A stretch of 48,137 bases of DNA from Methylobacterium bullatum (GTDB lineage: Bacteria > Pseudomonadota > Alphaproteobacteria > Rhizobiales > Beijerinckiaceae): positions 1 to 48,137 of the forward strand of contig NZ_NKUG01000044.1 of assembly GCF_014845095.1 (NCBI RefSeq), given 5' to 3'. The stretch's first letter is position 1, and the number at the start of each line of letters is the position of its first letter. The notes beneath the pieces were generated by a model. That model was not told the DNA's origin. It made no database searches and worked only from the letters and a program-made list of their open reading frames with translations. This document shows positions 26,511 to 36,175 of this stretch, in pieces. A program made the position numbers and the translations under genes.

Positions 26511-27305
26511 ATGAGCAACGACGATCCCGCCGGCTGGCTCGGCGCCTCCGATGCCCCTCCCGTTCACGACCCACACCGTGCCGTGCGCGCGCAGACGCGT
26601 GTCGCCCTGCCGAAGCGGTTCTACGCGGAGGCCGATCTCACAGACGACGAAGGCGGGTTTCGCCTGACCCTCGATGGACGGTCCGCCAACACGCCGGCGC
26701 GCAACCCGCTGCGCCTGCCGACGCGGGCGCTGGCCGAGGCCGTGGCCGCCGAATGGGCAGCGCAGGTCGAGTTCATCGACCCGTCGACCATGCCGCTGAC
26801 GCGCCTCGCCAACACCGCCATCGACGGCGTCGCCCCCCGCCGCGAGGCGGTGATCGACGACCTCTCGGCCTATGCCGGAACGGATCTCGTCGCCTACCGC
26901 GCCGCCGACCCGGAACGCCTCGTGGCCGATCAGGCTCGCGCCTGGGATCCGGTGATCGAATGGGCACACGAGGCCTTTGATGCGCGCCTCATCCTCAGCG
27001 AGGGGGTGATGCACGTCACCCAACCCGAGACGTCGGTGACCGCCTTGCGCGGCGCGATCGAAGCGGTCGAAGGGCCGTTCCGGCTGGCGGCTCTCCACAC
27101 GATGACCACGCTCACGGGCTCGCTCCTCATCGCGCTGGCCACCCTGCACGGACGCCTGACCCCGCAGGAATCCTGGGCGGCGGCACATGTGGACGAGGCC
27201 TATCAGGCCAGTGTCTGGGGAAGCGACGCCGAGGCGGAAGCGCGCCATGTCCTGCGCAAGGCCGAATTCGAGTCTGCGGCGGAGTTGGCAAAGCTTGCCC
27301 GTTAA
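26511..27305 (+). CDS. ATP12-family F1-ATPase assembly chaperone
   Basis: A 264-residue protein of the ATP12 family, which in mitochondria binds the F1 alpha subunit before assembly. The conserved N-terminal part is PKRFYAEADL, FRLTLDGRSANTPARNPLRL and AAEWAAQVEFIDPSTMPLTR. The central TDLVAYRAADPERLVADQA and WDPVIEW motifs and the C-terminal AHVDEAYQASVWGSDAEAE are also characteristic. The ATG at 26511 is the first sensible start. The target F1 genes are not in this window, but the F0 operon is. Confidence 0.9.
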   Translation: MSNDDPAGWLGASDAPPVHDPHRAVRAQTRVALPKRFYAEADLTDDEGGFRLTLDGRSANTPARNPLRLPTRALAEAVAAEWAAQVEFIDPSTMPLTRLANTAIDGVAPRREAVIDDLSAYAGTDLVAYRAADPERLVADQARAWDPVIEWAHEAFDARLILSEGVMHVTQPETSVTALRGAIEAVEGPFRLAALHTMTTLTGSLLIALATLHGRLTPQESWAAAHVDEAYQASVWGSDAEAEARHVLRKAEFESAAELAKLAR

Positions 27306-27422
27306 ATCCATTTTCGCTGCCTGCCCTCCGTGCTAAGGCGCTTTTGACTCTGAACCGCCAAGCCGTGCCCAAACATGCGGTATGGCGCCAATTCCTCGCA
27401 CCCATCTCAAGGCTCACCGCGC

Positions 27423-28955
27423 ATGAAGGATATTCTCGAGAAGCTCGAAGAGCGGCGCGCTCAGGCTCGCCTCGGCGGCGGCGAAAACCGCGTCGTGGCC
27501 CAGCACAAGCGTGGCAAGCTGACGGCGCGCGAGCGCATCGAGCTCCTCCTCGACCATGGGTCGTTCGAGGAATTCGACATGTTCGTGCAGCACCGCTCCA
27601 CAGATTTCGGGATGGAGAAGCAGAAGATCCCCGGTGACGGCGTGGTGACCGGCTGGGGCACCATCAACGGGCGCACCGTCTTCCTGTTCTCGAAGGACTT
27701 CACCGTCTTCGGCGGCTCGCTCTCGGAAACGCATGCCGCGAAGATCGTCAAGGTCCAGGACATGGCGCTGAAGATGCGGGCCCCAATCATCGGCATCTTC
27801 GATGCCGGTGGCGCCCGCATCCAGGAAGGCGTCGCGGCTTTGGGCGGCTACGGCGAGGTGTTCCGCCGCAACGTCGCCGCCTCCGGCGTCATTCCGCAGA
27901 TCTCCGTCATCATGGGCCCCTGCGCGGGCGGCGACGTCTACTCGCCGGCCATGACCGACTTCATCTTCATGGTCCGCGACACGAGCTACATGTTCGTCAC
28001 CGGCCCCGACGTGGTCAAGACAGTGACCAACGAAGTGGTCACGGCCGAGGAACTCGGCGGCGCCAAGGTCCACACCACCAAGTCCTCCATCGCCGACGGA
28101 TCGTTCGAGAACGACGTGGAGGCGCTCCTCCAGGTCCGCCGCCTCGTCGACTTCCTGCCCGCCAACAACATCGACGGCGTGCCGGAGATCGAGAGCTTCG
28201 ACGACCCCCTACGCCTCGACAAGTCCCTCGACACCCTGATCCCGGACAACCCGAACAAGCCCTACGACATGGGCGAGTTGATCCGGCGCGTGGCCGACGA
28301 GGGCGATTTCTTCGAGATCCAGGCAACCTATGCCCGCAACATCATGACGGGCTTCGGCCGCATCGAGGGCCGCACCGTCGGTTTCGTCGCCAACCAGCCG
28401 ATGGTGCTGGCCGGCGTGCTCGATTCCGACGCCTCCCGCAAAGCGGCGCGCTTCGTGCGCTTCTGCGACGCGTTTTCGATCCCGATCGTGACCTTCGTCG
28501 ACGTGCCGGGCTTCCTTCCGGGCACCGCCCAGGAATACGGCGGCCTCATCAAGCACGGCGCCAAGCTGCTCTTCGCTTACAGCCAGGCCACCGTGCCGCT
28601 GGTGACGATCATCACCCGCAAAGCCTTCGGCGGCGCCTACGACGTGATGGCCTCCAAGCACGTGGGTGCGGACATCAACTACGCGTGGCCGACCGCGCAG
28701 ATCGCGGTGATGGGCGCCAAGGGCGCGGTCGAGATCATTTTCCGAAGCGAGATCGGCGATACCGACAAGATCGCGGCACGGACCAGCGAATACGAGGACC
28801 GTTTCCTCTCGCCCTTCGTCGCGGCCGAGCGCGGCTATATCGACGAGGTGATCATGCCCCACTCGACGCGTAAACGCATCGCCCGGGCGCTCGGCATGCT
28901 CCGCACTAAGGAGATGGAGCAGCCCTGGAAGAAGCACGACAACATCCCGCTCTAA
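27423..28955 (+). CDS. pccB: Propionyl-CoA carboxylase beta subunit (carboxyltransferase)
   Basis: A 510-residue biotin-dependent carboxyltransferase. The N- and C-terminal crotonase-like halves contain the acyl-CoA and biotin sites: [19 protein letters not shown] and [19 protein letters not shown] in the first, [16 protein letters not shown] and [17 protein letters not shown] in the second. The sequence fits propionyl-CoA carboxylase, which makes methylmalonyl-CoA; in Methylobacterium this belongs to the ethylmalonyl-CoA route used for glyoxylate regeneration. The alpha (biotin) subunit is not in the window. The ATG at 27423 ([12 protein letters not shown]) is the family start. Two hairpins follow the stop. 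Confidence 0.93.
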   Translation: MKDILEKLEERRAQARLGGGENRVVAQHKRGKLTARERIELLLDHGSFEEFDMFVQHRSTDFGMEKQKIPGDGVVTGWGTINGRTVFLFSKDFTVFGGSLSETHAAKIVKVQDMALKMRAPIIGIFDAGGARIQEGVAALGGYGEVFRRNVAASGVIPQISVIMGPCAGGDVYSPAMTDFIFMVRDTSYMFVTGPDVVKTVTNEVVTAEELGGAKVHTTKSSIADGSFENDVEALLQVRRLVDFLPANNIDGVPEIESFDDPLRLDKSLDTLIPDNPNKPYDMGELIRRVADEGDFFEIQATYARNIMTGFGRIEGRTVGFVANQPMVLAGVLDSDASRKAARFVRFCDAFSIPIVTFVDVPGFLPGTAQEYGGLIKHGAKLLFAYSQATVPLVTIITRKAFGGAYDVMASKHVGADINYAWPTAQIAVMGAKGAVEIIFRSEIGDTDKIAARTSEYEDRFLSPFVAAERGYIDEVIMPHSTRKRIARALGMLRTKEMEQPWKKHDNIPL

Positions 28956-28963
28956 GCGGTGGA

Positions 28964-28985
28964 AGGCTTCCCCCCGGGGAAGCCT
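28964..28985 (+). terminator. Terminator-like hairpin after pccB
   Basis: AGGCTTCCCC and GGGGAAGCCT are perfect ten-base complements around CC, nine bases after the pccB stop, followed by GTTCCC. No long T-run follows, so its efficiency is uncertain. Confidence 0.65.
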
Positions 28986-28994
28986 GTTCCCAGC

Positions 28995-29021
28995 GGCCCA
29001 CCGCGAAGCGGACGGTGGGCC
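28995..29021 (+). repeat. Second hairpin downstream of pccB
   Basis: GGCCCACCG and CGGTGGGCC pair perfectly around a nine-base loop. It comes directly after the first hairpin, so the two may form a tandem terminator or be part of a dispersed palindrome. Confidence 0.5.
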
Positions 29022-29840
29022 GGGACGTGAGGTGCGGGAGCGGCGATGACGTCTTCGACCACCCCAATCTCCACCTCATCGTCAGGTGCCGCGGCAGCGC
29101 CGTCGAGAAAGGCTCCAGCCGGACCTGAGCGAACGAAAGAGCTCCTCAAGGCCCACATACGCGGGGCACCTCCGGATGAGGTGGTTCGATGGGATGGATG
29201 AGCGTGCTCAGCCGACCGTCCGTTCGAAGTTCCGGCTCCGTCCGGTCAGGATGATCCGACGGTCGTCCCGGAAGGCCGCCATACCTACCAAATGCTCGGC
29301 ACCCTCACCCCTATCGCGATTGTTCCCGGACGCAGCCAGGATGATCCGACGCAGGAGGGGCACATCGATAGCTTGACGCCGATGGTTCGCGGCTTGCACC
29401 GCCAAGGGCCGGCTACCAGGTCGCTGGGTTGGGTTGGACCGGAACCTCCGCTCTGAGCATCCCCAACGCCCCATCATAGCAAGACAAACAGGACCTTTTC
29501 TTTCGAGGGCACTGTCGGCAGCGACGTGAACAAACCTGCAAATCCCTATCACCGATTGCCGTCACCTCGATACGGAAATAAACCGCTCCGACGATGATTG
29601 CCTTAAAAACTTACCGCCCCTCGTTTTTCAGTTGCAACCTCCAATTTGACCGTTACGCTCAATCTAGTGATCAAAATCCTTATTGGATAGATTCTATGAT
29701 TCGCCATTCCAACTATTAAACTCACGGTAGGTGCAGGTTACAATGATGACGATTCCATCACTGTATTTCCTCCGCAACGGTATGACGACGATCCGGAAGC
29801 AGATATTTTTGTCCGATCCGTCGGAGTCGATGAGCGGCTC
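29022..29840. other. Long gap; no supported gene; 15-base direct repeat
   Basis: This stretch has short frames on both strands (the longest runs 29208-29552 on the minus strand, 114 codons) but none matches a family I know. The 15-mer CAGGATGATCCGACG occurs twice, at 29247-29261 and 29337-29351, exactly 90 bases apart. From about 29560 the sequence turns AT-rich. The last 140 bases belong to the possible 5' extension of the RTX gene. Confidence 0.5.
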
Positions 29841-30887
29841 GTGATTCGCGATAGCGATGGAGACGGGACGACATTGTTCTACTTTTCTGAAGACCGCTTG
29901 TCGCACCATGCTACGGCGTTTTCGGGAGGCTACGATTTCAACTTTTCCGACCGCCTTGGAAAAACGACACTCGAGGGCGGAAATTTCGCCGACGTCCTGA
30001 CCGGCGGATCCGGCTCGGACAGCCTTCTTGGCGGGCTCGGAGGCGACACGCTCAATGGTCGTCGCGGCAACGACGCGCTGGAAGGAGGCGCTGGCGCCGA
30101 CATCCTGAACGGCAGCTTGGGAACCGACACGGCGAGCTACCAAAATTCCTCAGCGGGCGTCACCGTCAACCTGAACACGGGGGTCAATCGAGGTGGCGAT
30201 GCCGAAGGCGACGTCTTGATCAGTATCTCCAGGATCAATGGCAGCACCCATGGAGACGATCTTACGGGCAGCGCCGCCGCCAATACCTTGATCGGCAATG
30301 GAGGGAGCGACTCTCTTTACGGCCTCGGGGGAAATGACCGCTTGGTCGTTGCCAATAGTCCCGTGATCGTCAACGGAGGCACGGGGAAAGACGCATTGAT
30401 CGTCACAGGCGCAATCGAACTTACGGACAGCAACTTCAGGAATATCGAAAAAACTTACGTTCGGAACGGTGGTGATGCGTCGTTCGAGTTGGTGACCCAT
30501 GGTCAAACCATCGTATCTCAAACGACTTCGGAGATTGGTACACTTATCAATGGTTCGCAGGGAAACGATCGGATCTCGTCCGGTGACGGCAGCGATATCA
30601 TCATTGGTGGAACCGGTAACGACAAGCTTTTTTCAGGTTTAGGCGATAACATCTTTGGCTATGAAAATGCAAATTTTGGGCGAGACAATATATATAACTT
30701 TGAAGTGAATACTGATCGTCTGCTCATAACGTCCATCGCGAGAAGCTTCAGCGACGTTGAAATCAAGGCGATCAACGACGGTCAGGATACAGAGATCACG
30801 TTCGCCAGGATTGCAGACGCGTCGCAAAAAATAATTCTGCACGATGTCGTAGCATCGAGCCTGACGGAGGGAAGTTTTATCATCTAG
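29841..30887 (+). CDS. RTX/hemolysin-type calcium-binding repeat protein
   Basis: At least 348 residues with glycine-aspartate nonapeptides (GGxGxDxLx) that bind calcium as a beta-roll after secretion. The clearest block is at about 55-98: GGSGSDSLL, GGLGGDTLN, GRRGNDALE, GGAGADILN. Shorter blocks lie near 150-170 and 232-270. No signal peptide is seen, as expected for type I secretion, but no type I exporter genes are nearby. GTG at 29841 is the first ordinary start; the frame stays open back to 29700 and encodes a plausible extra N-terminus, so the protein may begin earlier (see findings). The gene is less GC-rich than its surroundings. It converges on the FkbM gene. Confidence 0.75.
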   Translation: MIRDSDGDGTTLFYFSEDRLSHHATAFSGGYDFNFSDRLGKTTLEGGNFADVLTGGSGSDSLLGGLGGDTLNGRRGNDALEGGAGADILNGSLGTDTASYQNSSAGVTVNLNTGVNRGGDAEGDVLISISRINGSTHGDDLTGSAAANTLIGNGGSDSLYGLGGNDRLVVANSPVIVNGGTGKDALIVTGAIELTDSNFRNIEKTYVRNGGDASFELVTHGQTIVSQTTSEIGTLINGSQGNDRISSGDGSDIIIGGTGNDKLFSGLGDNIFGYENANFGRDNIYNFEVNTDRLLITSIARSFSDVEIKAINDGQDTEITFARIADASQKIILHDVVASSLTEGSFII

Positions 30888-31067
30888 TCGTTCCTGAACG
30901 GCAACTCACCCCAAGACATGAGCATGCGTGGGACAGACAGACGCGGCTCGTTGCCATGAGTGTACTTCGACCAGGCGTACACTCGGGCGACAGAGACATA
31001 TTTTTATTCGAGACTCGAAGGCACTGGGCTCCGGAAGTGGTGTCGGGTCCGGGCCGACGATCGCGGC

Positions 31068-31916
31068 TCAGGCGCCACCCCGCTCGAAGATCAGGTTCAG
31101 CCGAGTGCGGGCGATCTGCCGATAACCTCGGGCCTCGAGCAGACCGACGAGGTCGATCTGCCATTGCGCCGTGCCATCCTCGATGACGAGCAGACGAGGG
31201 TGCAGGGAGACCGGTGCCTCGCGGAAAAACGGCTCCAGGATCAGATCCTCGGCACCCTCCACATCCAGCTTGATCGCGTCGATGCGGGTGATGCCCTCGC
31301 CCTGGGCGAGCCCAAGCAGGGTGACCGCCGGCACGCGGATCTGCGCGCCCTCGTTGGTGCCGACGATCTTCAGGCTCGATTCGCCACGGTTGCGCGGGTC
31401 AACGAACAGCGTCAGTTCGCCGGCCTTGTCGGCTACTGCGCAGGCCACCGCCTTCACTGTGCCGAACGGGTTCTGGGCGATGTTGTAGGTCAACCGGTCG
31501 AACACGTCGGGCTGCGGCTCGACGGCGAGGATGCGAGCACCCGGACCGGCGAAAGCAGCGACGAAGAGGGCGTAGGCGCCGATATTCGCACCGATATCGA
31601 GGAAGGTGCAGCCCGGCTTCAGGCGTGAGGCCAGCAGCGCCCGCTCGTCGGGATCGAAGAATTGCGGGGTAAACAGCACCTTCTTCTCGCAATTGTTGTT
31701 GTAGGGGTGCAGCCGCATGCGCGCGCCGAACCGCTCCACGTCGAGGGGCCGTCCATGCAGCATCGTGATGGCCAGCCGGCGCAGAAAGAAGCCGATGCGC
31801 CGCCCCGCCCAACTCTTGCCGGAGAGCGTCACGGTGCGGTCGGTGATACGCGCCACCAGCCCTCGGGGCGCGTAGGTGCCGAAAGGCTGGATGGCGGAAG
31901 ATTGCGTGTCAGTCAT
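31068..31916 (-). CDS. FkbM-family methyltransferase
   Basis: A 282-residue SAM-dependent methyltransferase. The SAM-binding motif is CTFLDIGANIGAYALFVAAF, followed by the acidic ribose-binding residue in ILAVEPQPDVFDRL. Later motifs include IDAIKLDVEGAEDLILEPF, characteristic of FkbM proteins. Such enzymes O-methylate sugars or polyketides, often in surface polysaccharide pathways; the substrate is unknown. I use the ATG at 31916 (MTDTQSSAIQ); an upstream in-frame start adds 26 unlikely residues. No other glycan genes are adjacent. Confidence 0.88.
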   Translation of the reverse strand: MTDTQSSAIQPFGTYAPRGLVARITDRTVTLSGKSWAGRRIGFFLRRLAITMLHGRPLDVERFGARMRLHPYNNNCEKKVLFTPQFFDPDERALLASRLKPGCTFLDIGANIGAYALFVAAFAGPGARILAVEPQPDVFDRLTYNIAQNPFGTVKAVACAVADKAGELTLFVDPRNRGESSLKIVGTNEGAQIRVPAVTLLGLAQGEGITRIDAIKLDVEGAEDLILEPFFREAPVSLHPRLLVIEDGTAQWQIDLVGLLEARGYRQIARTRLNLIFERGGA

Positions 31917-32336
31917 TGTGGTGGGTGATGCCAGCCCGACAGGCGCACGGCAAGCATCGCCTGTCGTTCGACGCTGTCGGCTAGACCTGCACAAATCGGC
32001 GTCGTGCCTACAAACAACGCAGCCTCGAGATTATCCCCTGCGCAAGCGATCATCGGAGAGGCACCATCGGCAACCCTCGAGACCTCCGGAATCATAGGTG
32101 GAAACGGGACCGTCCTAGGGGAAAAAACGGGATGCTGCAGCGACATCTCAGAATCATTCGACATGGCACGCGCCGTGCGAATGCCCCGACGTGGGCAACG
32201 GCGCCCGCGAGAGACGCCTCCGAAATCGGGCGGCTCGTGCTCACTGTGGCGTGAGCGACCAATCTCTCCCCACCCCGCAATGGGGGCCACTCGCACCGAG
32301 TGCCGGGAGACATCAGATCGCCTGGAGCCTCTCCGC
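31917..32336. other. 420-bp divergent intergenic region with three stem-loops
   Basis: This region separates the divergent FkbM and narK-like genes and should contain both promoters. Close to the transporter start are three hairpins: GCTCAC/GTGAGC with a six-base loop TGTGGC (32239-32256), CCCC/GGGG around GCAAT (32273-32285), and CACTCG/CGAGTG around CAC (32288-32302). No gene is supported. The hairpins could form a regulatory leader; nitrate transport genes are sometimes controlled by leader antitermination. Confidence 0.45.
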
Positions 32337-33683
32337 ATGCAGTCCCAAAAAGCCACCCGAATCGATCTGTTCAGTCTGGCCACGCCGCAGATGCGCGCGT
32401 TCCATATCACATGGCTCGCCTTTTTCGTCTGCTTCTTCGCCTGGTTCGCGGTCGCGCCGCTGATGCCGGTGATCAAGGGCGAGTTCGAGCTCACCAACGA
32501 TCAGGTCTACAACATCAACATCGCCGCGGTCGGCATCACCATCCTGGTGCGCCTGCTGATCGGGCCGATGTGCGATCGGTTCGGCCCCCGCCTGACCTAT
32601 ACCGGCCTTCTGATCCTCGGATCGGTCCCGGTGATCGGCATCGCCTTCGCCAACTCCTATGAGAGCTTCCTGTTCTTCCGCCTCGCCATCGGAGCCATCG
32701 GGGCGAGCTTCGTCATCACCCAGTTCCACACCTCGGTGATGTTCGCGCCGAACGTGGTGGGCACCGCCAATGCCACCGTGGGCGGCTGGGGCAATGCCGG
32801 CGGCGGCGTCACCCAGAGCGTGATGCCGCTGATCCTCGCGGCCCTCGTCAGCGTCGGCGTCGAGAAGACGATGGGCTGGCGTCTGTCGATGATCGTGCCG
32901 GGCGTGATGATGCTCGTCGTCGCCTTCCTCTACTTCCGGTTCACGCAGGACACGCCCGAAGGCAACATCATGGAGCTGCGCGCCCGCGGCATCGCGGTGG
33001 ATTCCGGCAAGAAGGGCGGCTGGGCGGTCTTCAAGCAGGCGATGACGAATTACCGGGTGTGGATGCTCGCCATCACCTACGGCGCCTGTTTCGGCGTCGA
33101 GATCTTCATCCACGCGGTGGCGGCGACCTATTATGTCGAGCGCTTCAGCCTCGATCTGACCCAGGCCGGCATGGCGGCGGGCAGTTTCGGCTTGCTGGCC
33201 CTGTTCGCCCGCGCGCTCGGCGGCATCGCCTCGGACCGGGTCGCACGCTCGAAGGGCCTCGACGGCCGCACCTTGCTCCTGTTCGCCCTGATGGTCGGCG
33301 AAGGAATCGGCCTCCTCGCCTTCGCCTATGCCGGCTCGGTGGTACTGGCCGTCGTCGCCATGCTCGCCTTCGGCCTGTTCACCCACATGGCCTGCGGCGC
33401 CACCTACGCCCTCGTGCCGTTCATCGACCGCAAGGCGCTCGGCGGCGTTGCCGGTATCATCGGCGCCGGCGGCAATGTCGGCGCCGTGGCGGCGGGCTTC
33501 CTGCTCAAGGGTGTCGGCAACCTGCCCGGCGCTCTGTTCATCCTCGGCATCGCCGTGCTGATCTCGTCGCTCTGCGCAATCTCGGTGCGCTTCTCGCTCA
33601 CGCACAAGGAGACTGAGCAGAAACTCTACGACGAGGCGGTCGCCCAGCGCGCCGTCACCAGCGGACAGCCCGCCTTCGCCTGA
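32337..33683 (+). CDS. NarK-type nitrate/nitrite MFS transporter
   Basis: A 448-residue, twelve-helix major facilitator protein of the nitrate/nitrite porter family. The nitrate signature appears twice: GGWGNAGGGVTQ (149-160) and GVAGIIGAGGNVGAVAAGF in the second half. A conserved arginine lies in helix 2 (VRLLIGP, R72), and another basic residue is in FARALGG of the second half, matching the two substrate-binding arginines of NarK. It imports nitrate, exports nitrite, or both. No nitrate or nitrite reductase gene is adjacent. The ATG at 32337 fits the family; the frame from 32004 covers the leader hairpins and is rejected. Confidence 0.88.
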   Translation: MQSQKATRIDLFSLATPQMRAFHITWLAFFVCFFAWFAVAPLMPVIKGEFELTNDQVYNINIAAVGITILVRLLIGPMCDRFGPRLTYTGLLILGSVPVIGIAFANSYESFLFFRLAIGAIGASFVITQFHTSVMFAPNVVGTANATVGGWGNAGGGVTQSVMPLILAALVSVGVEKTMGWRLSMIVPGVMMLVVAFLYFRFTQDTPEGNIMELRARGIAVDSGKKGGWAVFKQAMTNYRVWMLAITYGACFGVEIFIHAVAATYYVERFSLDLTQAGMAAGSFGLLALFARALGGIASDRVARSKGLDGRTLLLFALMVGEGIGLLAFAYAGSVVLAVVAMLAFGLFTHMACGATYALVPFIDRKALGGVAGIIGAGGNVGAVAAGFLLKGVGNLPGALFILGIAVLISSLCAISVRFSLTHKETEQKLYDEAVAQRAVTSGQPAFA

Positions 33684-33915
33684 GCGACGATCCCACTGGG
33701 GGCTGCAGCGCAGGCTGCGGTCCCTTGGTCGTTTGATCCGGCAAGGGAGGAAACGTCTCCCTGCCCGGATACCTGGGCGTCAACGGAAGGTGATCCAGAT
33801 TGCAGCAAAGGCCCCTGCGCGGCTCTCGGTGATCGATCCAAATTGGGTTCTGCTACGCTTCACCCGCTTCAAGGTGTGTGCGGAGGTAACTGACCGTCGA
33901 TCCATCTGAAAGCCG

Positions 33916-34362
33916 TCACGCCAACGCGGCCTGGAGCTTCGAAAAGCAGCTCCGCCAATCCTCACGATAGGCATTCCGGACGTCTGCGCTGACGATGCGG
34001 CGATGGGTGAGCGTGATCTCCGTAGCCCGGTCGCCGACGGAGAGCAGATCGACATGGATCAGGGTCTCGCCGATGCGCAGGAGCGGGTTCGGTCCCTCAT
34101 ACGTCCAAGTCTGATGCAGAGAATGCCCCCGCCTGATCTCCTCGTAGTGCCCGGTCACGGAATGGGACGCTCCATCCGGATCGCGCCGCCGCAATAGAAA
34201 CGCGCCGCCGACCCGCAGGTCGGTCTCCGCGAGTTCCATGACGGAGGCGCCGGGCGCGAGCCAGCGCATGATGAGCAGAGGATCGGTCCAGGCACGGAAA
34301 ACGTCCGGATGCGGGGCGCGCACGACGTGTTTGAGGACGACAACGGGTACGATCTGAATCAT
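33916..34362 (-). CDS. AHSA1/SRPBCC domain protein
   Basis: A 148-residue START-like protein of the activator-of-Hsp90 (AHSA1) group. The opening VVLKHVVRAPHPDVFRAWTD with PLLIMRWLAPG, the following DLRVGGAFLL, and the closing REDWRSCFSKLQAAL are the conserved parts. Bacterial members often sit with ArsR regulators, but none is visible here and the ligand is unknown. I use the ATG at 34362 (MIQIVPVVVL); an in-frame start seven codons upstream exists. Confidence 0.8.
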   Translation of the reverse strand: MIQIVPVVVLKHVVRAPHPDVFRAWTDPLLIMRWLAPGASVMELAETDLRVGGAFLLRRRDPDGASHSVTGHYEEIRRGHSLHQTWTYEGPNPLLRIGETLIHVDLLSVGDRATEITLTHRRIVSADVRNAYREDWRSCFSKLQAALA

Positions 34363-34627
34363 GGGCCGTTCGTATCCTCGCAAATCGACCGGGACGACCC
34401 GACCGGAGCGGTGCCGCTGTGACGATCACACCGTTCATCGCGCCGGAGACGCCGAGCAGCAAGGGGAGTTAAGCCGGCCGAACCCGCGCGAAACGAGGAA
34501 AAAGCTTTCCTGTCACCGCTTCGGATATTCGCACCTTGCCTCCGTTCCGTTCAGGGGCGAATTTGACGGCCCATGGAGGCCGTCCATCGACCGACGGAGC
34601 CTTCCATAAAAGGTATAGACAAGCCCG

Positions 34628-35392
34628 ATGCAGACCTTCGATTCCGACGGGACCACCATCGCCTATATCGACGTGCCGGCGAAGGGCGGCAGCGGCGATC
34701 CGATCGTGCTGATCCACGGATTTGCCTCCAACCATTCCGTGAACTGGGTCAATACGCTTTGGGTGAAGACCCTGTCCGAGGCGGGGCGCCGGGTCGTCGC
34801 CCTCGACAATCGCGGGCATGGCGAGAGCGAGAAGCTCTACGATCCGGAGGCTTACGGCTCCGACATCATGGCGCAGGACGCGCGGCGGCTGCTCGACCAT
34901 CTCGGCATCGCCCGCGCCGATATCATGGGCTATTCCATGGGCGCGCGGATCGCGGCCTACCTCGCCCTCGATGAGCCGGCGCGGGTACGTTCGGTGCTTC
35001 TCGGCGGTCTCGGATTGCATCTGGTGGAGGGCAAAGGACTGCCGAACGGGATCGCCGAGGCCCTGGAAGCGCCCCCCGGCGAGAAGGCGCCCAACCTCAC
35101 CGCCGCCGCTTTCCGCACCTTCGCCGAGCAGACGAAGAGCGATCTCAGAGCGCTGGCCGCCTGCATGCGCGGCTCGCGCCAAACACTGTCGCGGGAAGAG
35201 GTCTCGCAGATCGAGGCGCCGACCCTTGTCACGGTGGGCACGCTCGACACGGTTGCCGGCTCGGCCCCGGCGCTGGCTGCCCTCATGCCCAATGCCAGGA
35301 GCCTGGAACTTCCCAACCGCGATCACAGCACGGCGGTGGGCGACAAGCAGCACCGGCAGGGCGTCCTGGCCTTCCTCGATGGGCGACCCTGA
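34628..35392 (+). CDS. Alpha/beta hydrolase
   Basis: A 254-residue alpha/beta-fold hydrolase. The oxyanion segment VLIHGFASNHSVNW (28-41), the VALDNRGHGES strand turn (57-67) and the nucleophile elbow GYSMGAR with S103 are clear. The likely acid and base are in TVGTLDTVAG (aspartate) and NRDHSTAV (histidine) near the C-terminus. It is probably a cytosolic esterase or thioesterase; the substrate is unknown. It converges on the ABC-2 permease gene, six bases separating the two stops. Confidence 0.88.
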   Translation: MQTFDSDGTTIAYIDVPAKGGSGDPIVLIHGFASNHSVNWVNTLWVKTLSEAGRRVVALDNRGHGESEKLYDPEAYGSDIMAQDARRLLDHLGIARADIMGYSMGARIAAYLALDEPARVRSVLLGGLGLHLVEGKGLPNGIAEALEAPPGEKAPNLTAAAFRTFAEQTKSDLRALAACMRGSRQTLSREEVSQIEAPTLVTVGTLDTVAGSAPALAALMPNARSLELPNRDHSTAVGDKQHRQGVLAFLDGRP

Positions 35393-35398
35393 GGAGGA

Positions 35399-36175
35399 TC
35401 AGCTTTTCAGCCGATAGCCGGTCCGAAAGATCCAGGTCACACTGCCGAGGCAGAGGGCGAGGAAAATCAGGGTCATCGCGAGGCTGATCTCGACCCGCAC
35501 GTCGGAGGTGCCGAAGAAACTCCAGCGGAAGCCGCTGATGAGGTAGACGACCGGGTTGACGAGGCTGACCGCGCGCCAGAACGGCGGCAGCATCTCGATG
35601 GAATAGAAGCTGCCGCCGAGGAAGGTGAGGGGCGTCACCACCAGAAGCGGCACGAGCTGGAGCTTCTCGAATCCGTCCGCCCAGAGGCCGATGAGGAAGC
35701 CGAACAGGCTGAACGTCACCGCCGTGAGGAGCAGGAACGCCGCCATCCAGAGCGGATGCTCGATCCGCAAGGGAACGAACAGGGCAGCGGTGGCGAGGAT
35801 GATCAGGCCGATCAGGATGGATTTCGACGCGGCCGCGCCGACATAGCCGAGCACGATCTCGAAGGGAGAGACCGGCGCCGACAGGATCTCGTAGATCGTG
35901 CCGGCAAAGCGCGGAAAGTAGATGCCGAAGGAGGCGTTGGCGATGCTCTGCGTCAGGAGCGAGAGCATGATCAGCCCCGGCACGATGAAGGCGCCATAGG
36001 CGATGCCATCCACCGAGGCCATACGCGACCCGATCGCTGCGCCGAAGACCACGAAGTAGAGCGATGTGGCGATGACCGGCGCGACGATGCTCTGCAACCC
36101 CGTGCGCCAGAACCGGGCCATCTCGAAGCGGTAGATCGCACCAACCGCCGGCCAGTTCATCGACAACGGATTCAT
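35399..36175 (-). CDS. ABC-2 type exporter permease
   Basis: A 258-residue permease with six hydrophobic helices. It resembles the YadH group: [20 protein letters not shown] near the N-terminus, the [19 protein letters not shown] loop (read here as [18 protein letters not shown]) and [20 protein letters not shown] in the second half. Its start overlaps the stop of the ATPase gene by four bases, so the two form one exporter. Related pairs export drugs, lipids or polysaccharides; the substrate is not known here. Confidence 0.9.
   Translation of the reverse strand: MNPLSMNWPAVGAIYRFEMARFWRTGLQSIVAPVIATSLYFVVFGAAIGSRMASVDGIAYGAFIVPGLIMLSLLTQSIANASFGIYFPRFAGTIYEILSAPVSPFEIVLGYVGAAASKSILIGLIILATAALFVPLRIEHPLWMAAFLLLTAVTFSLFGFLIGLWADGFEKLQLVPLLVVTPLTFLGGSFYSIEMLPPFWRAVSLVNPVVYLISGFRWSFFGTSDVRVEISLAMTLIFLALCLGSVTWIFRTGYRLKS

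Noticed and set aside
29208..29552. 114-codon minus-strand frame in the pccB-RTX gap as a gene
   Set aside because: No recognisable family or convincing ribosome site; listed only as a feature of the gap.
32239..32302. Leader hairpins as a true ANTAR antitermination site
   Set aside because: The required A at loop position one is missing in the six-base loop, and the other loops have the wrong size, so I only report structured hairpins.
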